Shown here piece after piece: positions 1 to 7,418 of a DNA stretch of 26,221 nt. The notes below the pieces were generated by a model. The model ran no database searches. It had not been told where the DNA came from and saw only the letters and a list, made by a program, of their open reading frames with translations. The position numbers and the translations under genes are program-made. This DNA is from JBHENW01 sp046261875 (GTDB lineage: Bacteria > Acidobacteriota > Thermoanaerobaculia > UBA5066 > Gp7-AA6). Location of the stretch: the NCBI GenBank assembly GCA_046261875.1, contig JBHENW010000156.1, positions 1 through 26,221 on the forward strand, written 5' to 3'. How positions within the stretch are numbered: position 1 is the first letter of the stretch; each line of letters begins with the position of its first letter.

Positions 1-1375
1 CTCCCGGTTCCGATCGCGGACGGAGCAGGCGGAGGTCGTCCGGAAAGTCGCGGACGGCGCGGTGGACATCCTCATCGCGACGCACCGGATGCTCTCCAAG
101 GACCTGGCTTTTCGCGACCTGGGCCTGCTCATCGTGGACGAGGAGCAGCGGTTCGGAGTGGCTCAGAAGGAAAAGCTGAAGGAATGGAAGGCCTCGATCG
201 ACGTCCTGTCGATGTCGGCCACGCCGATTCCCCGCTCCCTGCACCTGTCGCTCTCCGGGCTGCGCGATCTGTCCATCATCGAGACGCCGCCCCGCGACCG
301 GCTGGCCATCGAGACCCAGGTCGTTCCGGCCAAGCCCGAACTGATACGCGACGCGATCGAAGCGGAGCTCGAGCGCGGCGGGCAGGTCTTCTTCGTGCAC
401 AACCGCGTCGAATCGATCGGGCGGATCCGGCAGCAGCTCGAGGAGTGGCTGCCCGGCGTGCGCATCGCGGTCGCCCACGGCGCGATGCCCGAGGCGGAGC
501 TCGAGAAGGCGATGATGCGGTTCTATTCGCGGCAGGCCGACGTGCTCCTGGCGACGACGATCATCGAGAACGGACTGGACATCCCTTCGGCGAACACGAT
601 CCTGATCGACCGCGCCGAGACCTACGGCCTGGCGCAGCTCTACCAGCTCCGCGGCCGCGTCGGGCGCAGCGACAAGCCGGCCTATGCCTATCTGCTCATC
701 CACGAGACCTCGGCGCTCTCGGACATCGCGCGGCGGCGCCTCGCGTCCATCCAGGAGTTCTGCGACCTCGGCGCGGGCTTCCGCATCGCCGCGAAGGACC
801 TGGAGATCCGCGGTTCGGGCAACATCCTCGGAGGGGAGCAGTCGGGCCACATCGCTTCGGTCGGCTTCGAGACGTACCTCTCGCTGCTGGAGGAGACGAT
901 CCGCGAGATGCGCGGCGAGCAGCCCCTGCCCGAGCGCGCGGTGACGCTCTCGCTCGGTCTGGACCTGGCGATCCCGCGGTCCTACGTCGCCGACGAGAAC
1001 TGGCGGATGATGATCTACAAGAAGGTCGCGCGGGCCCGCGACGACGCGGCGCTGGAGGAGACGGCGCGGGAGATCGCCGACCGCTTCGGCGAGCCGCCGC
1101 CTCCCGTGCGCCGCCTGGTCTCGTATTCGCGGCTGCGCGCGCGCGCCGAGCGGCTCGGAGTGACCTCCGTCACCCGGCAGTCCGGCAAGGTCCACGTCCG
1201 CTTCGCGGAAGACGCGCCCGTGGACCTCGACCGCCTCCTCGACATGGTCCGGCGCACGCCGGGCGCCGCCTTCTCGCCGGCGCGGCTGCTGACGCTCCCT
1301 TCGCCCTCCGGGGACGCGGTCCTCCCCGCCCTGATCACCTGGTTCGAGGAATTCGAGGGGAAGGTGGCGGCGTGA
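1..1375 (+). CDS. mfd: Mfd transcription-repair coupling factor, C-terminal part (5' end outside window)
   Basis: Mfd is the superfamily 2 DNA translocase that removes RNA polymerase stalled at DNA lesions and recruits UvrA for nucleotide excision repair. The reading frame is open from base 2, so the gene enters from the left; the GTG at 62 is internal. About 457 residues are visible of a protein usually near 1100. They cover the second half of the motor: a Walker B/motif II DEEQRFG, motif III SATPIPRSL, and the motif V-VI stretch TTIIENGLDIPSAN...QLYQLRGRVGRS. The TRG translocation motif region and the C-terminal regulatory domain follow. RecG shares parts of the motor, but DEEQRFG together with this C-terminal domain fits Mfd. 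The gene ends at TGA 1373-1375, only 6 bp from the end of the convergent broken gene. No frameshift or missing motif is seen in the visible part. Confidence 0.96.
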   Translation, partial: SRFRSRTEQAEVVRKVADGAVDILIATHRMLSKDLAFRDLGLLIVDEEQRFGVAQKEKLKEWKASIDVLSMSATPIPRSLHLSLSGLRDLSIIETPPRDRLAIETQVVPAKPELIRDAIEAELERGGQVFFVHNRVESIGRIRQQLEEWLPGVRIAVAHGAMPEAELEKAMMRFYSRQADVLLATTIIENGLDIPSANTILIDRAETYGLAQLYQLRGRVGRSDKPAYAYLLIHETSALSDIARRRLASIQEFCDLGAGFRIAAKDLEIRGSGNILGGEQSGHIASVGFETYLSLLEETIREMRGEQPLPERAVTLSLGLDLAIPRSYVADENWRMMIYKKVARARDDAALEETAREIADRFGEPPPPVRRLVSYSRLRARAERLGVTSVTRQSGKVHVRFAEDAPVDLDRLLDMVRRTPGAAFSPARLLTLPSPSGDAVLPALITWFEEFEGKVAA

Positions 1376-1381
1376 GAGTTC

Positions 1382-3460
1382 CTACCGGAAATATCCGGTC
1401 ACGTCGATCACGACGTGCACCGTGGCGGAGAGCGGGAAGGACTGGAGGGCGAGCTCGCCGTTCTCGCCGAGCGTCAGGAACGCGCTGTTCGCGCGGGCCC
1501 TGACCGGCGCGATAATTGATGCTCGACGCGTACGGAGTGACGGTCCCCAGCGGGTAGATCACCGCGTGCCCGGGCCCGGAAGGCTGCGTGACGGTGACGT
1601 TGGCTGCGATTGCGCGAGCGTCGGATGGGATGCCGCACCGGCCGGCGGTCGTCAAGCTCCGGAGTGGCCCGCCCTGGATCGGCCCGGCCGTCAGCATCCC
1701 CGTCCCGCTGCGGGAATCGATCAGCCGACAGGGAGCGACGGTGTAGAACCCGCCGCCGCTGCGCGGGCGCGATGCGCGGTAACGCACGTACTCGAAGCTC
1801 CAGCGGTAGTTCTGGCTGAACTGCTTGCCGTTTCCGAGCCACGCGCCGAGGACTCCTCCGGCGAAGATCTGGTCTCCGCGCGTGATCCAGAGTGGATTGC
1901 CTGTCTGCTCGTAGATCCAGCCATACAACGGCGCGATCAGAGTTCCAAGTCCGGCGCTCCCTGCGTGGGATACGTTCCCGGGAAGCTTTCGCCGTAAGGG
2001 TAGCTCTCGTACCAGAACGCCTGATCCGCGGGGACCCAGGCGTTGACCCAGAGCCACTCGGCCGCCATTGTCAGCGCCGGCAGGATCCGCGGGTCACGGG
2101 TGAGACGGAAGTACCGGATCAGGGCTTCCGATGTCAGCCCCACCATGAAGGGCTGGACGTCGTCGAGCGTGCGAGAGCCGAACCATTGGTCGAGGTGGCC
2201 GAGGGCGATCTCGACGTACTCGTCGAGACGGGATGCCTCGGGGCGCCGAACTCCTCCGCGTCCAGATAGGAGAGGATGCTGTAGGCCACCTCGCGGCTCG
2301 AGTAGGCGCTCAGCGCGTACGGCAGGAACGTGTGTGGCGCGGCGAACGCCGCGTTGCGTGAGATCGCGATGGCGCCGTCCCGCGACGCGGGATCTCCCGT
2401 CTTCTGATAGTCGAGCGTCATTCCGCGGGTGAAGAGGCGCCATCCGGGAAGAGCTCCGTTGTTCGGCAGAACGTACGTGTCCCGGTACATCTCCTCGACC
2501 GTAGCGGGCGCATGCGGCTCAGGACGCCTCCCGCGTGTAATCGGCGATCTGGTAGTAGACGCGCTCTCCGTCGTAGTACCAGACGCTCCCTTCCCACGTC
2601 GAGTTTGCGAGGATCGTCGCCCGGTTGCGGTGCGTCGCTCCGACGCTCCGCATGTTGTTCTCCCACGCGGAGAGCTGCGGCAGCGGCGGGAGGGCGGGGT
2701 ACGCGGGGGTGCCGGCGTGCCGGGTGTCGGGACCACGGTGACGGGGAGGTCCACGAATCGGGTGACTCCGCTCGCCGTGCCCGTGACGCGGACGAGGTGG
2801 GATCCGACGGCCGCCAACGTCGTGTCGATCCGCGCCGTCATCTGCCACGTCGAGCCGTAGCCGAAGCGCTCGCCCGTCGGGCGCTGAAACGCTTCGAGCA
2901 GGGAAACGGAGAATCCGGGCGGGAAGCTCACCGCCAGGTCGATTGACCGGCTCGTGCCTCCGGTCAGTGCGCTGTTCAGCCCGACGTAGAGGGGGCTGCC
3001 ACGGAAGACTTTCCGCGGGCCCCACGTGCCGAGCTGAAATCGAAGGCGACCGGGAGACTCCGGAAGGTCCCGTCCGGCGAAAGGAGCAGGTTGCCGGACG
3101 CGTCGCGCGAACGAACCCGGAGGTGATAGAGGGTCGCGGGGACCAGGCTCCCGACCGATACGACGTGGGAGGTCGTCCTGTTCGACTGGAGCGGTGAAAG
3201 CGCGCCGTAGGCGCCGGTGGTCCCGTACTCCACCTGGCCGTCGGTGGCCACGCTCGTAGACCAGTAGATCTGCGCCGAAAGGGAATCGACCGCGGTCACC
3301 CGGGTGTCGAAAGAGTGAACGGTTGAGCCAGGCCGACCGCTGCGAAACCCCACACAATGGCCGCCGCGGCCAGGCGGCGGACGGCGCGGGCACAGCGGCG
3401 GAGAGACCAGGACACCGCCGATCGGTGGCCTCGACAGGCCGCCCAGAAGGGCGCTCTCAT
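1382..3460 (-). pseudogene. Broken secreted protein with signal peptide, fibronectin-III domain and Acidobacteriota-type C-terminal beta domain
   Basis: Protein-like segments follow one another on the minus strand but change frame about seven times, so no full-length product can be made. In order: a signal peptide (ATG at 3460 or GTG at 3415, hydrophobic AAAAIVWGFAAVGLAQP); a fibronectin-III-like domain (TRVTAVDSLSAQIYWST to TLYHLRVRSRDASGN, about 3315-3050); a beta-rich segment (LAVSFPPGFSVSLLEAF, about 3020-2710); a helical segment like those of alpha/alpha-barrel enzymes (MYRDTYVLPNN, VGLTSEALIRYFRL, AAEWLWVNAWV, about 2515-1950); and a C-terminal domain beginning FYTVAPCRLIDSR and ending VVIDVTGYFR with TAG at 1382-1384. 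I know this last domain as common at the end of secreted Acidobacteriota proteins. Frame changes fall near 3320, 3040, 2705, 2520, 2250, 1955 and 1497. Because about 17 kb of neighbouring genes are intact, true decay is more likely than poor sequence. The enzymatic role is not recognised. Confidence 0.72.
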
Positions 3461-3554
3461 GGGTTTTGGCGATCATACCCGACAGCCGCCCGCGCATCCG
3501 GAAAAAGCGGCGGCGGAGGGAATGTCCTCTGCGGCCCGTCGAGTTGATAATCCA

Positions 3555-4535
3555 ATGATGCGAAAGACTTTTGTCTGCGTCGCGCTCTTCGTCAGCGCGT
3601 TTCCGCTCGGCTCGGCCGAGCTCGTCGAGAAGATCGTGGCGCGCGTGAACGACCGGCTCATCACGCACTCCGAGTACGAGCACCGTGTGCAGACGGCGAT
3701 GCGCTCGCCGGAGGCGCCGGCGGACCGCGATCGGCTCCGCCAGGATGTCCTCAAGGACTTGATCCAGGAGAAGCTGCTCGAGGAGCGCGCCAAGGAGCTC
3801 GACGTCGCCGCGACCGACGAAGAGGTCGAGAACGCCGTCGAGCGGATCAAGCGGCAGTACAACCTCGCCACGGACGCCGAGTTCGACGCGGCGCTCAAAG
3901 CCTCCGACCTGAACCGGGACGCCCTGAAGCGACAGATGCGGCAGACGATCACGTTGCAGAAGGTGATCGGCCGCGAGATCACCGCCCGCCTCGAGATGAC
4001 CGACGATGTGCTCCGCCTCGAGTACGAGCGCCAGAAAGACGCGCTCTACCGGCTGCCGGAGCAGGCGCAGGTGTCCGAGATCGTCGTGCGTTTCGAGCCG
4101 GAGGATCCGGCCGCGCGCGAGCGCGCCGTCGCGCGGATCGAGGCGGCGCGCGCGAAGGTCGCCGCCGGGACCCCCTTCGCGGACGTGGCCCGGGAGTCCT
4201 CCGAGGGCAATGCGCGTGAGCGCGGGGGCGACCTCGGCACGGTGGCGCGGGGCGAGCTGCTCCCCGGCCTCGACGCCGCCGTCTTCGCCGAGCCGGCCCA
4301 GGAATACACCGCGCCCGCGCTTCTGCCCGGGTCGGTGCACCTCTTCCGCGTCACGGACCGAAAGCCGGCCGGCTACCGGCCCTTTTCCGAGGTCCGCGAG
4401 GACCTGTCGAAACGCCTCTCCGAGAACCTCTACGACAAGCGGTACGAGGAGTACATCCAGAAGCTGCGTCGGGAGGCGTTCGTGAAGATCTACGATCCCT
4501 CCCTGGCGAAAGCCGAAGAGAAAAAGACCTCCTAG
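3555..4535 (+). CDS. SurA/PpiC-type periplasmic peptidyl-prolyl isomerase chaperone
   Basis: A likely periplasmic folding factor of the SurA/parvulin group, assisting outer-membrane or secreted proteins. The frame is open further upstream, but I chose the ATG at 3555 (a second ATG follows at 3558) because it starts a clean signal peptide, MRKTFVCVALFVSAFPLGSA, ahead of the mature region ELVEKIVARVNDRLITHSEY, which is typical of a SurA N-terminal domain. Residues about 20-150 are helical chaperone-like sequence. Residues about 170-270 form one parvulin domain (VSEIVVRF to GGDLGTVARGELLPGLDAAVF), and a helical tail follows. The product is 326 residues with a single parvulin domain, shorter than E. 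coli SurA, which has two. No strong Shine-Dalgarno site precedes 3555. The DNA glycosylase gene starts 4 bp after the stop, so the two are probably co-transcribed. Whether it is a functional SurA or another PpiC-type isomerase is not settled by sequence. Confidence 0.88.
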   Translation: MMRKTFVCVALFVSAFPLGSAELVEKIVARVNDRLITHSEYEHRVQTAMRSPEAPADRDRLRQDVLKDLIQEKLLEERAKELDVAATDEEVENAVERIKRQYNLATDAEFDAALKASDLNRDALKRQMRQTITLQKVIGREITARLEMTDDVLRLEYERQKDALYRLPEQAQVSEIVVRFEPEDPAARERAVARIEAARAKVAAGTPFADVARESSEGNARERGGDLGTVARGELLPGLDAAVFAEPAQEYTAPALLPGSVHLFRVTDRKPAGYRPFSEVREDLSKRLSENLYDKRYEEYIQKLRREAFVKIYDPSLAKAEEKKTS

Positions 4536-4539
4536 AGTC

Positions 4540-5430
4540 GTGCGGGCCTCCCGCGTGGTGGCACGGATCGGGCTTCCCCCGGATTTTTCCTTCGACTCCG
4601 TCGTCCGGTCGCACGGCTGGTACGACCTGCCGCCTTTCTCCTACGAGCGGAACGCGCGCCTTTTGACGACGGTCATCGCCGAGCGAAAGAGGCCCGTGCG
4701 GCTGACCTTCCGGCCGCGTGGGGACCGTCTGGAGGTGACGGCGTCCGCGCCGCTCCCCCCGCCGATCGCTCGCCGGATCGCCCGGCGTGTCTTCTCGCTC
4801 GACTTGAACCTGGCGGAGGCGGCGCGCGGGATGGAAGGCGACGCCGCGCTCACGCGAGCGCTGCGGCAGGGGAGGGGGCGGATGCTCCGCGCGCCGACGC
4901 TCTTCGAGGACGCGGTCAAGATCCTCTTCACGACCAACTGCACCTGGGCCGCGACGCGGGGGATGGTCGGGCGACTGATCCAGGTCGCGGGCCCGGGGGG
5001 AGAGTCGTTCCCCGACGCGGCGGCGGCCGCCCGGCTCACGCCGCGCACCCTCGTCTCGCAGGTGCGGTGCGGATACCGGGCCGTCGCGCTCTCCCGCTTC
5101 GCGCGCCGCGTGGACTCCGGGCGCCTCGACCTGTCCCGCTGGGAGAGCGGCGGCCTTTCCTCTGAGGAGCTCCGCCGGGAGATCGTCGCCGAGCATGGCT
5201 TCGGTCCCTACGCGGCCGAGGGGCTGCTGCGCATCCTCGGGCGGCACGACTTCTACGCCCTCGACTCCTGGGTGCGGCAGCAGTACCGGAAGGTTTACCC
5301 GGGGCCCGCCGCGAAGACGGACGTTTCGATCGGGCGGCGCTACGCGCGCTACGGTCCGCACCGCGGTCTCGCGCTCTGGCTGGAGATGACCCGCCACTGG
5401 CACGAAGGGGAAACGGAGGCGTGGCCGTAG
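4540..5430 (+). CDS. HhH-GPD DNA glycosylase (AlkA/OGG-like)
   Basis: Probable base-excision-repair glycosylase of the COG0122 type (3-methyladenine or 8-oxoguanine glycosylase-like). The N-terminal part (FSFDSVVRSHGWYDLPPFSY, residues about 15-35) resembles the OGG/AlkA N-terminal domain. The middle has TTNCTWAATRGMVGRLI, a pattern seen in this subfamily. The helix-hairpin-helix lies at about residues 222-240 (HGFGPYAAEGLLRILGRH) and is followed by YALDSWVR, whose Asp242 is the expected catalytic aspartate. The lysine that bifunctional OGG/EndoIII enzymes carry inside the hairpin is not visible (the loop reads GPYAAEG), so a monofunctional, AlkA-like chemistry is inferred. No cysteine cluster for a 4Fe-4S site is seen at the C-terminus. 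The start is GTG at 4540, 4 bp after the upstream stop; GTG at 4555 or 4558 is possible. The lesion recognised cannot be read from sequence. Confidence 0.85.
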   Translation: MRASRVVARIGLPPDFSFDSVVRSHGWYDLPPFSYERNARLLTTVIAERKRPVRLTFRPRGDRLEVTASAPLPPPIARRIARRVFSLDLNLAEAARGMEGDAALTRALRQGRGRMLRAPTLFEDAVKILFTTNCTWAATRGMVGRLIQVAGPGGESFPDAAAAARLTPRTLVSQVRCGYRAVALSRFARRVDSGRLDLSRWESGGLSSEELRREIVAEHGFGPYAAEGLLRILGRHDFYALDSWVRQQYRKVYPGPAAKTDVSIGRRYARYGPHRGLALWLEMTRHWHEGETEAWP

Positions 5431-5485
5431 GCTTCTCCTTTACGCCGTCCTTACGCCCCTAATTTTTTTAGGCAAATGCTTTTGC

Positions 5486-5515
5486 TTGACTAACAAAGGA
5501 AGCCACTCCTAACAT
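5486..5515 (+). promoter_or_regulatory. Predicted sigma70-type promoter of the dcw cluster
   Basis: A TTGACT -35 box (5486-5491) and a TAACAT -10 box (5510-5515) are separated by 18 bp. They sit in the only AT-rich stretch between the glycosylase gene and mraZ. Transcription would begin near 5522, inside the first MraZ box, which suits direct repression by MraZ. Just upstream are two small AT-rich inverted repeats (5458-5472 and 5472-5485), which could be an UP-like element. This is a consensus match only; no start site has been mapped. Confidence 0.6.
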
Positions 5516-5522
5516 CCCGCCA

Positions 5523-5560
5523 AGTGGGCTAATCTGGAAAAAAGTGGAAGAAAGTGGTCC
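5523..5560 (+). promoter_or_regulatory. MraZ operator: four TGG boxes spaced exactly 10 bp
   Basis: TGG occurs at 5525, 5535, 5545 and 5555, each within a 10-bp unit: AAGTGGGCTA, ATCTGGAAAA, AAGTGGAAGA and AAGTGGTCCC. Direct repeats of TGGG-type boxes with a 10-bp period are the known MraZ-binding sites in E. coli, and AAAGTGG-type repeats are known in Mollicutes. The boxes lie between the predicted -10 element and the mraZ start, so bound MraZ would block initiation or early elongation. The second unit is the weakest, with CTGG instead of GTGG. Confidence 0.8.
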
Positions 5561-5576
5561 CGATCCACGGATCGGG
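5559..5576. repeat. 18-bp palindrome in the mraZ leader
   Basis: CCCGATCC and GGATCGGG form perfect 8-bp arms around the dinucleotide AC. The element begins at the end of the fourth MraZ box and stops 5 bp before the GAGGAG ribosome-binding site. As RNA the tightest pairs must open, leaving a 6-bp stem with a 6-nt loop. As DNA it could be a dimer-binding operator. Its function is unknown. Confidence 0.55.
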
Positions 5577-5589
5577 ACGCAGAGGAGCA

Positions 5590-6036
5590 ATGGACCGCTT
5601 TCGGGGAAGCGCCCCTGCTCGTGTCGATGAAAAGGGCCGGCTCAAGGTGCCGACGCTCTTTCGCGACCAGATCGACGAGGCTTTCGGCCCCGAGCTCTTC
5701 GTCACCTCCCTCCACGGCCGCGAGGTCCTCATCTATCCCCTTCCGGTCTGGCAGGCGCTCGAAGAGAAGCTCGCATCGCTTCCCGCCATCCACCGCGCCA
5801 AGCGCAAGTTTCTCGAGCGGGTCAACTACTACGGGCAGACCGGATCTCTCGATTCGCAGGGGCGCGTGCTGATCCCGCAGATCCTGCGCGACAGCGCCAA
5901 GCTGCCCGCCGACGTCGTCGTGACGGGCAACATCGATCACCTCGTCGTGTCCGACCGCGGCGCCCTCGCGTCGCGCCTCGCCAAGGAGGAGTTCACACCG
6001 GAGGACTACGACGAGCTCTCGAAGCTCTTGTCGTGA
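5590..6036 (+). CDS. mraZ: MraZ transcriptional regulator
   Basis: MraZ is a ring-forming DNA-binding protein of the AbrB/SpoVT fold that regulates its own dcw operon. The 148-residue product has the two expected half-domains: DEKGRLKVPTLFRDQ near residue 15 and DSQGRVLIPQILRD near residue 90. The first ends in the family's usual DEKGR...P motif. I chose the ATG at 5590 because GAGGAG (5582-5587) lies 2 bp upstream and the encoded N-terminus MDRFRGSAPARVDEKGR matches the family; an in-frame GTG at 5554 lies in the last MraZ box and is unlikely. It is the first gene of the cluster, directly downstream of four MraZ boxes, so autoregulation is likely. Length and motifs are normal. Confidence 0.97.
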   Translation: MDRFRGSAPARVDEKGRLKVPTLFRDQIDEAFGPELFVTSLHGREVLIYPLPVWQALEEKLASLPAIHRAKRKFLERVNYYGQTGSLDSQGRVLIPQILRDSAKLPADVVVTGNIDHLVVSDRGALASRLAKEEFTPEDYDELSKLLS

Positions 6037-6052
6037 CCCGTGAGCCGGATGA

Positions 6053-7024
6053 CTGGAGATCAAGACGCACGACGAGGAAACGACCGGCGTTGGTGACCGC
6101 GGACACACGCCCGTCCTCCGCCGCGAAGTCGTGGAGCTGCTGGCGCCCGAGCGCGGCGGCTTCTTCGTGGACGCGACGGTGGGCGCGGGCGGGCACGCCG
6201 AGGCCCTGCTCGCGGCGGGGGGCGACGCGCGTCTTCTGGGCCTCGACCGGGACCCCGACGCCCTCGAGCGGGCGCGACGCCGGCTCGAGCCGTTCTCGGA
6301 GCGCGTCGAGCTCCGGCAGGGCGACTTCGGGGAGCTGGACGCGCACCTCGAGGGGCGGCCGGCGCCGGACGGAGTGCTCGCGGACCTCGGCGTCTCTTCC
6401 ATGCAGCTGGACGTTGCTTCCCGCGGGTTTTCGTTCCGGCGGGAAGGGCCATTGGACATGCGGATGGGCCGGGAGGGACGCACGGCTGCGGACATCGTGG
6501 CCACGGCCTCGGCCGAAGAACTGACGCGGATATTCCGCGAATACGGGGAGGAACGGATGGCGGCAAAGATCGCGCGGGGCATCGTCGCGGAGCGGACCAG
6601 CAACCCGATCTCCACCACGAGGCATCTTGCCCGGATCGTGGCGCGGGTCAAGGGGAACCGCGAAAAGATCGATCCCGCGACGCGGGTCTTCCAGGCCCTG
6701 CGCATCGAGGTGAACCAGGAGCTCGTCGCGCTCTCCCGGTTCCTGACGCAGGCGTCCGAGCGACTCAACGCGCGCGGCCGCCTCGCGGTCATCTCCTATC
6801 ACTCGCTGGAGGACCGGATCGTCAAGGAGACGTTCCGGCGCGACTCCGGCGCGTGCATGTGCCCGCCGCGCCTGCCCTCCTGCGTCTGCGGCGCGCGCCG
6901 GGTCCTGCGCGTCCTGACGCGGCGGCCGATCGTTCCGAGCGAGGCGGAGCGGCGGGAGAATCCGCGCTCCCGCAGCGCCCGACTGCGCGCTGCGGAAAAG
7001 GTCGAAAAGGTCGCCGAGCCCTGA
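6053..7024 (+). CDS. rsmH: RsmH, 16S rRNA m4C1402 methyltransferase
   Basis: RsmH (MraW) N4-methylates C1402 of 16S rRNA using S-adenosylmethionine and is usually the second gene of the dcw cluster. The SAM-binding motif I reads VGAGGHAEALL (residues about 43-53 from the start used here). Family blocks LADLGVSSMQLD, RGFSFRREGPLDMRM, DPATRVFQALRIEVNQEL and AVISYHSLEDRIVK follow in order, and the C-terminus has the usual RSRSARLRAAEK. The start is uncertain. The first ATG/GTG/TTG in frame is GTG 6131, but the conserved HTPVLRREV lies before it. The frame, with strongly GC-rich third positions, is open back to a TGA at 6050-6052, immediately followed by CTG 6053, which I used. That gives 323 residues, close to the usual size of about 310; the GTG would give 297 and cut a conserved block. 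GGAG at 6055-6058 could instead serve a non-canonical codon just downstream. Confidence 0.93.
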   Translation: MEIKTHDEETTGVGDRGHTPVLRREVVELLAPERGGFFVDATVGAGGHAEALLAAGGDARLLGLDRDPDALERARRRLEPFSERVELRQGDFGELDAHLEGRPAPDGVLADLGVSSMQLDVASRGFSFRREGPLDMRMGREGRTAADIVATASAEELTRIFREYGEERMAAKIARGIVAERTSNPISTTRHLARIVARVKGNREKIDPATRVFQALRIEVNQELVALSRFLTQASERLNARGRLAVISYHSLEDRIVKETFRRDSGACMCPPRLPSCVCGARRVLRVLTRRPIVPSEAERRENPRSRSARLRAAEKVEKVAEP

Positions 7025-7028
7025 GGCC

Positions 7029-7418
7029 GTGAGCACCCTCGCCTACTCCCAGTCCAAGCGCGTCCAGAACCTCCACCTGACGCGCGAGCGCGACCGCCGG
7101 CGCGGCCGCGAGCTGGCGAGCTACCTGCTGCTCGGCCTCCCGATCGCTTTCGGCCTGCTCCTCTACGCCGCGCTCCACGTCGAGACCGTCCGCGTGGGCT
7201 ACGCTCGGGAGGCGCGTGCCCGGCGGGTCCTCCGGCTCACCGAGGAGAACCGCCGGCTCCGCGCGGAGCTCGCCCGCGCCTCTTCGCCAGACCGCGTCGC
7301 CGCCGTCGCGGGGCGCAAGGGCCTCCGGCCTCCCCTCCCCGGCCAGATCCAGTACGTCGAGGTTCCGCATCCCGCTCCCGGCCGCACGGACGGCGCGCCG
7401 GCGCCGCTTCGTCCATGA
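7029..7418 (+). CDS. ftsL: FtsL-like bitopic division protein
   Basis: Small inner-membrane divisome protein that links FtsQ/FtsB to FtsW and FtsI. The 129 residues comprise a basic cytoplasmic tail with RERDRRRGRE, one transmembrane helix at about 36-54 (YLLLGLPIAFGLLLYAAL), a periplasmic segment rich in charged heptads (REARARRVLRLTEENRRLRA, about 65-85) that should form a coiled coil, and a Pro-rich tail. Sequence conservation in FtsL is low, so the assignment rests on topology, size and position between rsmH and ftsI. The segment SSPDRVAAVAGRKGLRPP is like the post-coil region of FtsL proteins. The start is GTG at 7029, 4 bp after rsmH. The stop overlaps the ftsI start as ATGA, which suggests translational coupling. 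Confidence 0.85.
   Translation: MSTLAYSQSKRVQNLHLTRERDRRRGRELASYLLLGLPIAFGLLLYAALHVETVRVGYAREARARRVLRLTEENRRLRAELARASSPDRVAAVAGRKGLRPPLPGQIQYVEVPHPAPGRTDGAPAPLRP

Noticed and set aside
2976..4340. Minus-strand open frame of 454 residues over the SurA-like gene
   Set aside because: Up to about 3480 it is antisense to the chaperone gene. Only its 3' part (about 3050-3320) carries real FnIII sequence, which is included in the broken gene.
5458..5485. Inverted repeats CCTAA/TTAGG and GCAAA/TTTGC as a terminator after the glycosylase gene
   Set aside because: Stems are only 5 bp and AT-rich, and no T-run follows either stem. They are better seen as part of an AT-rich promoter region.
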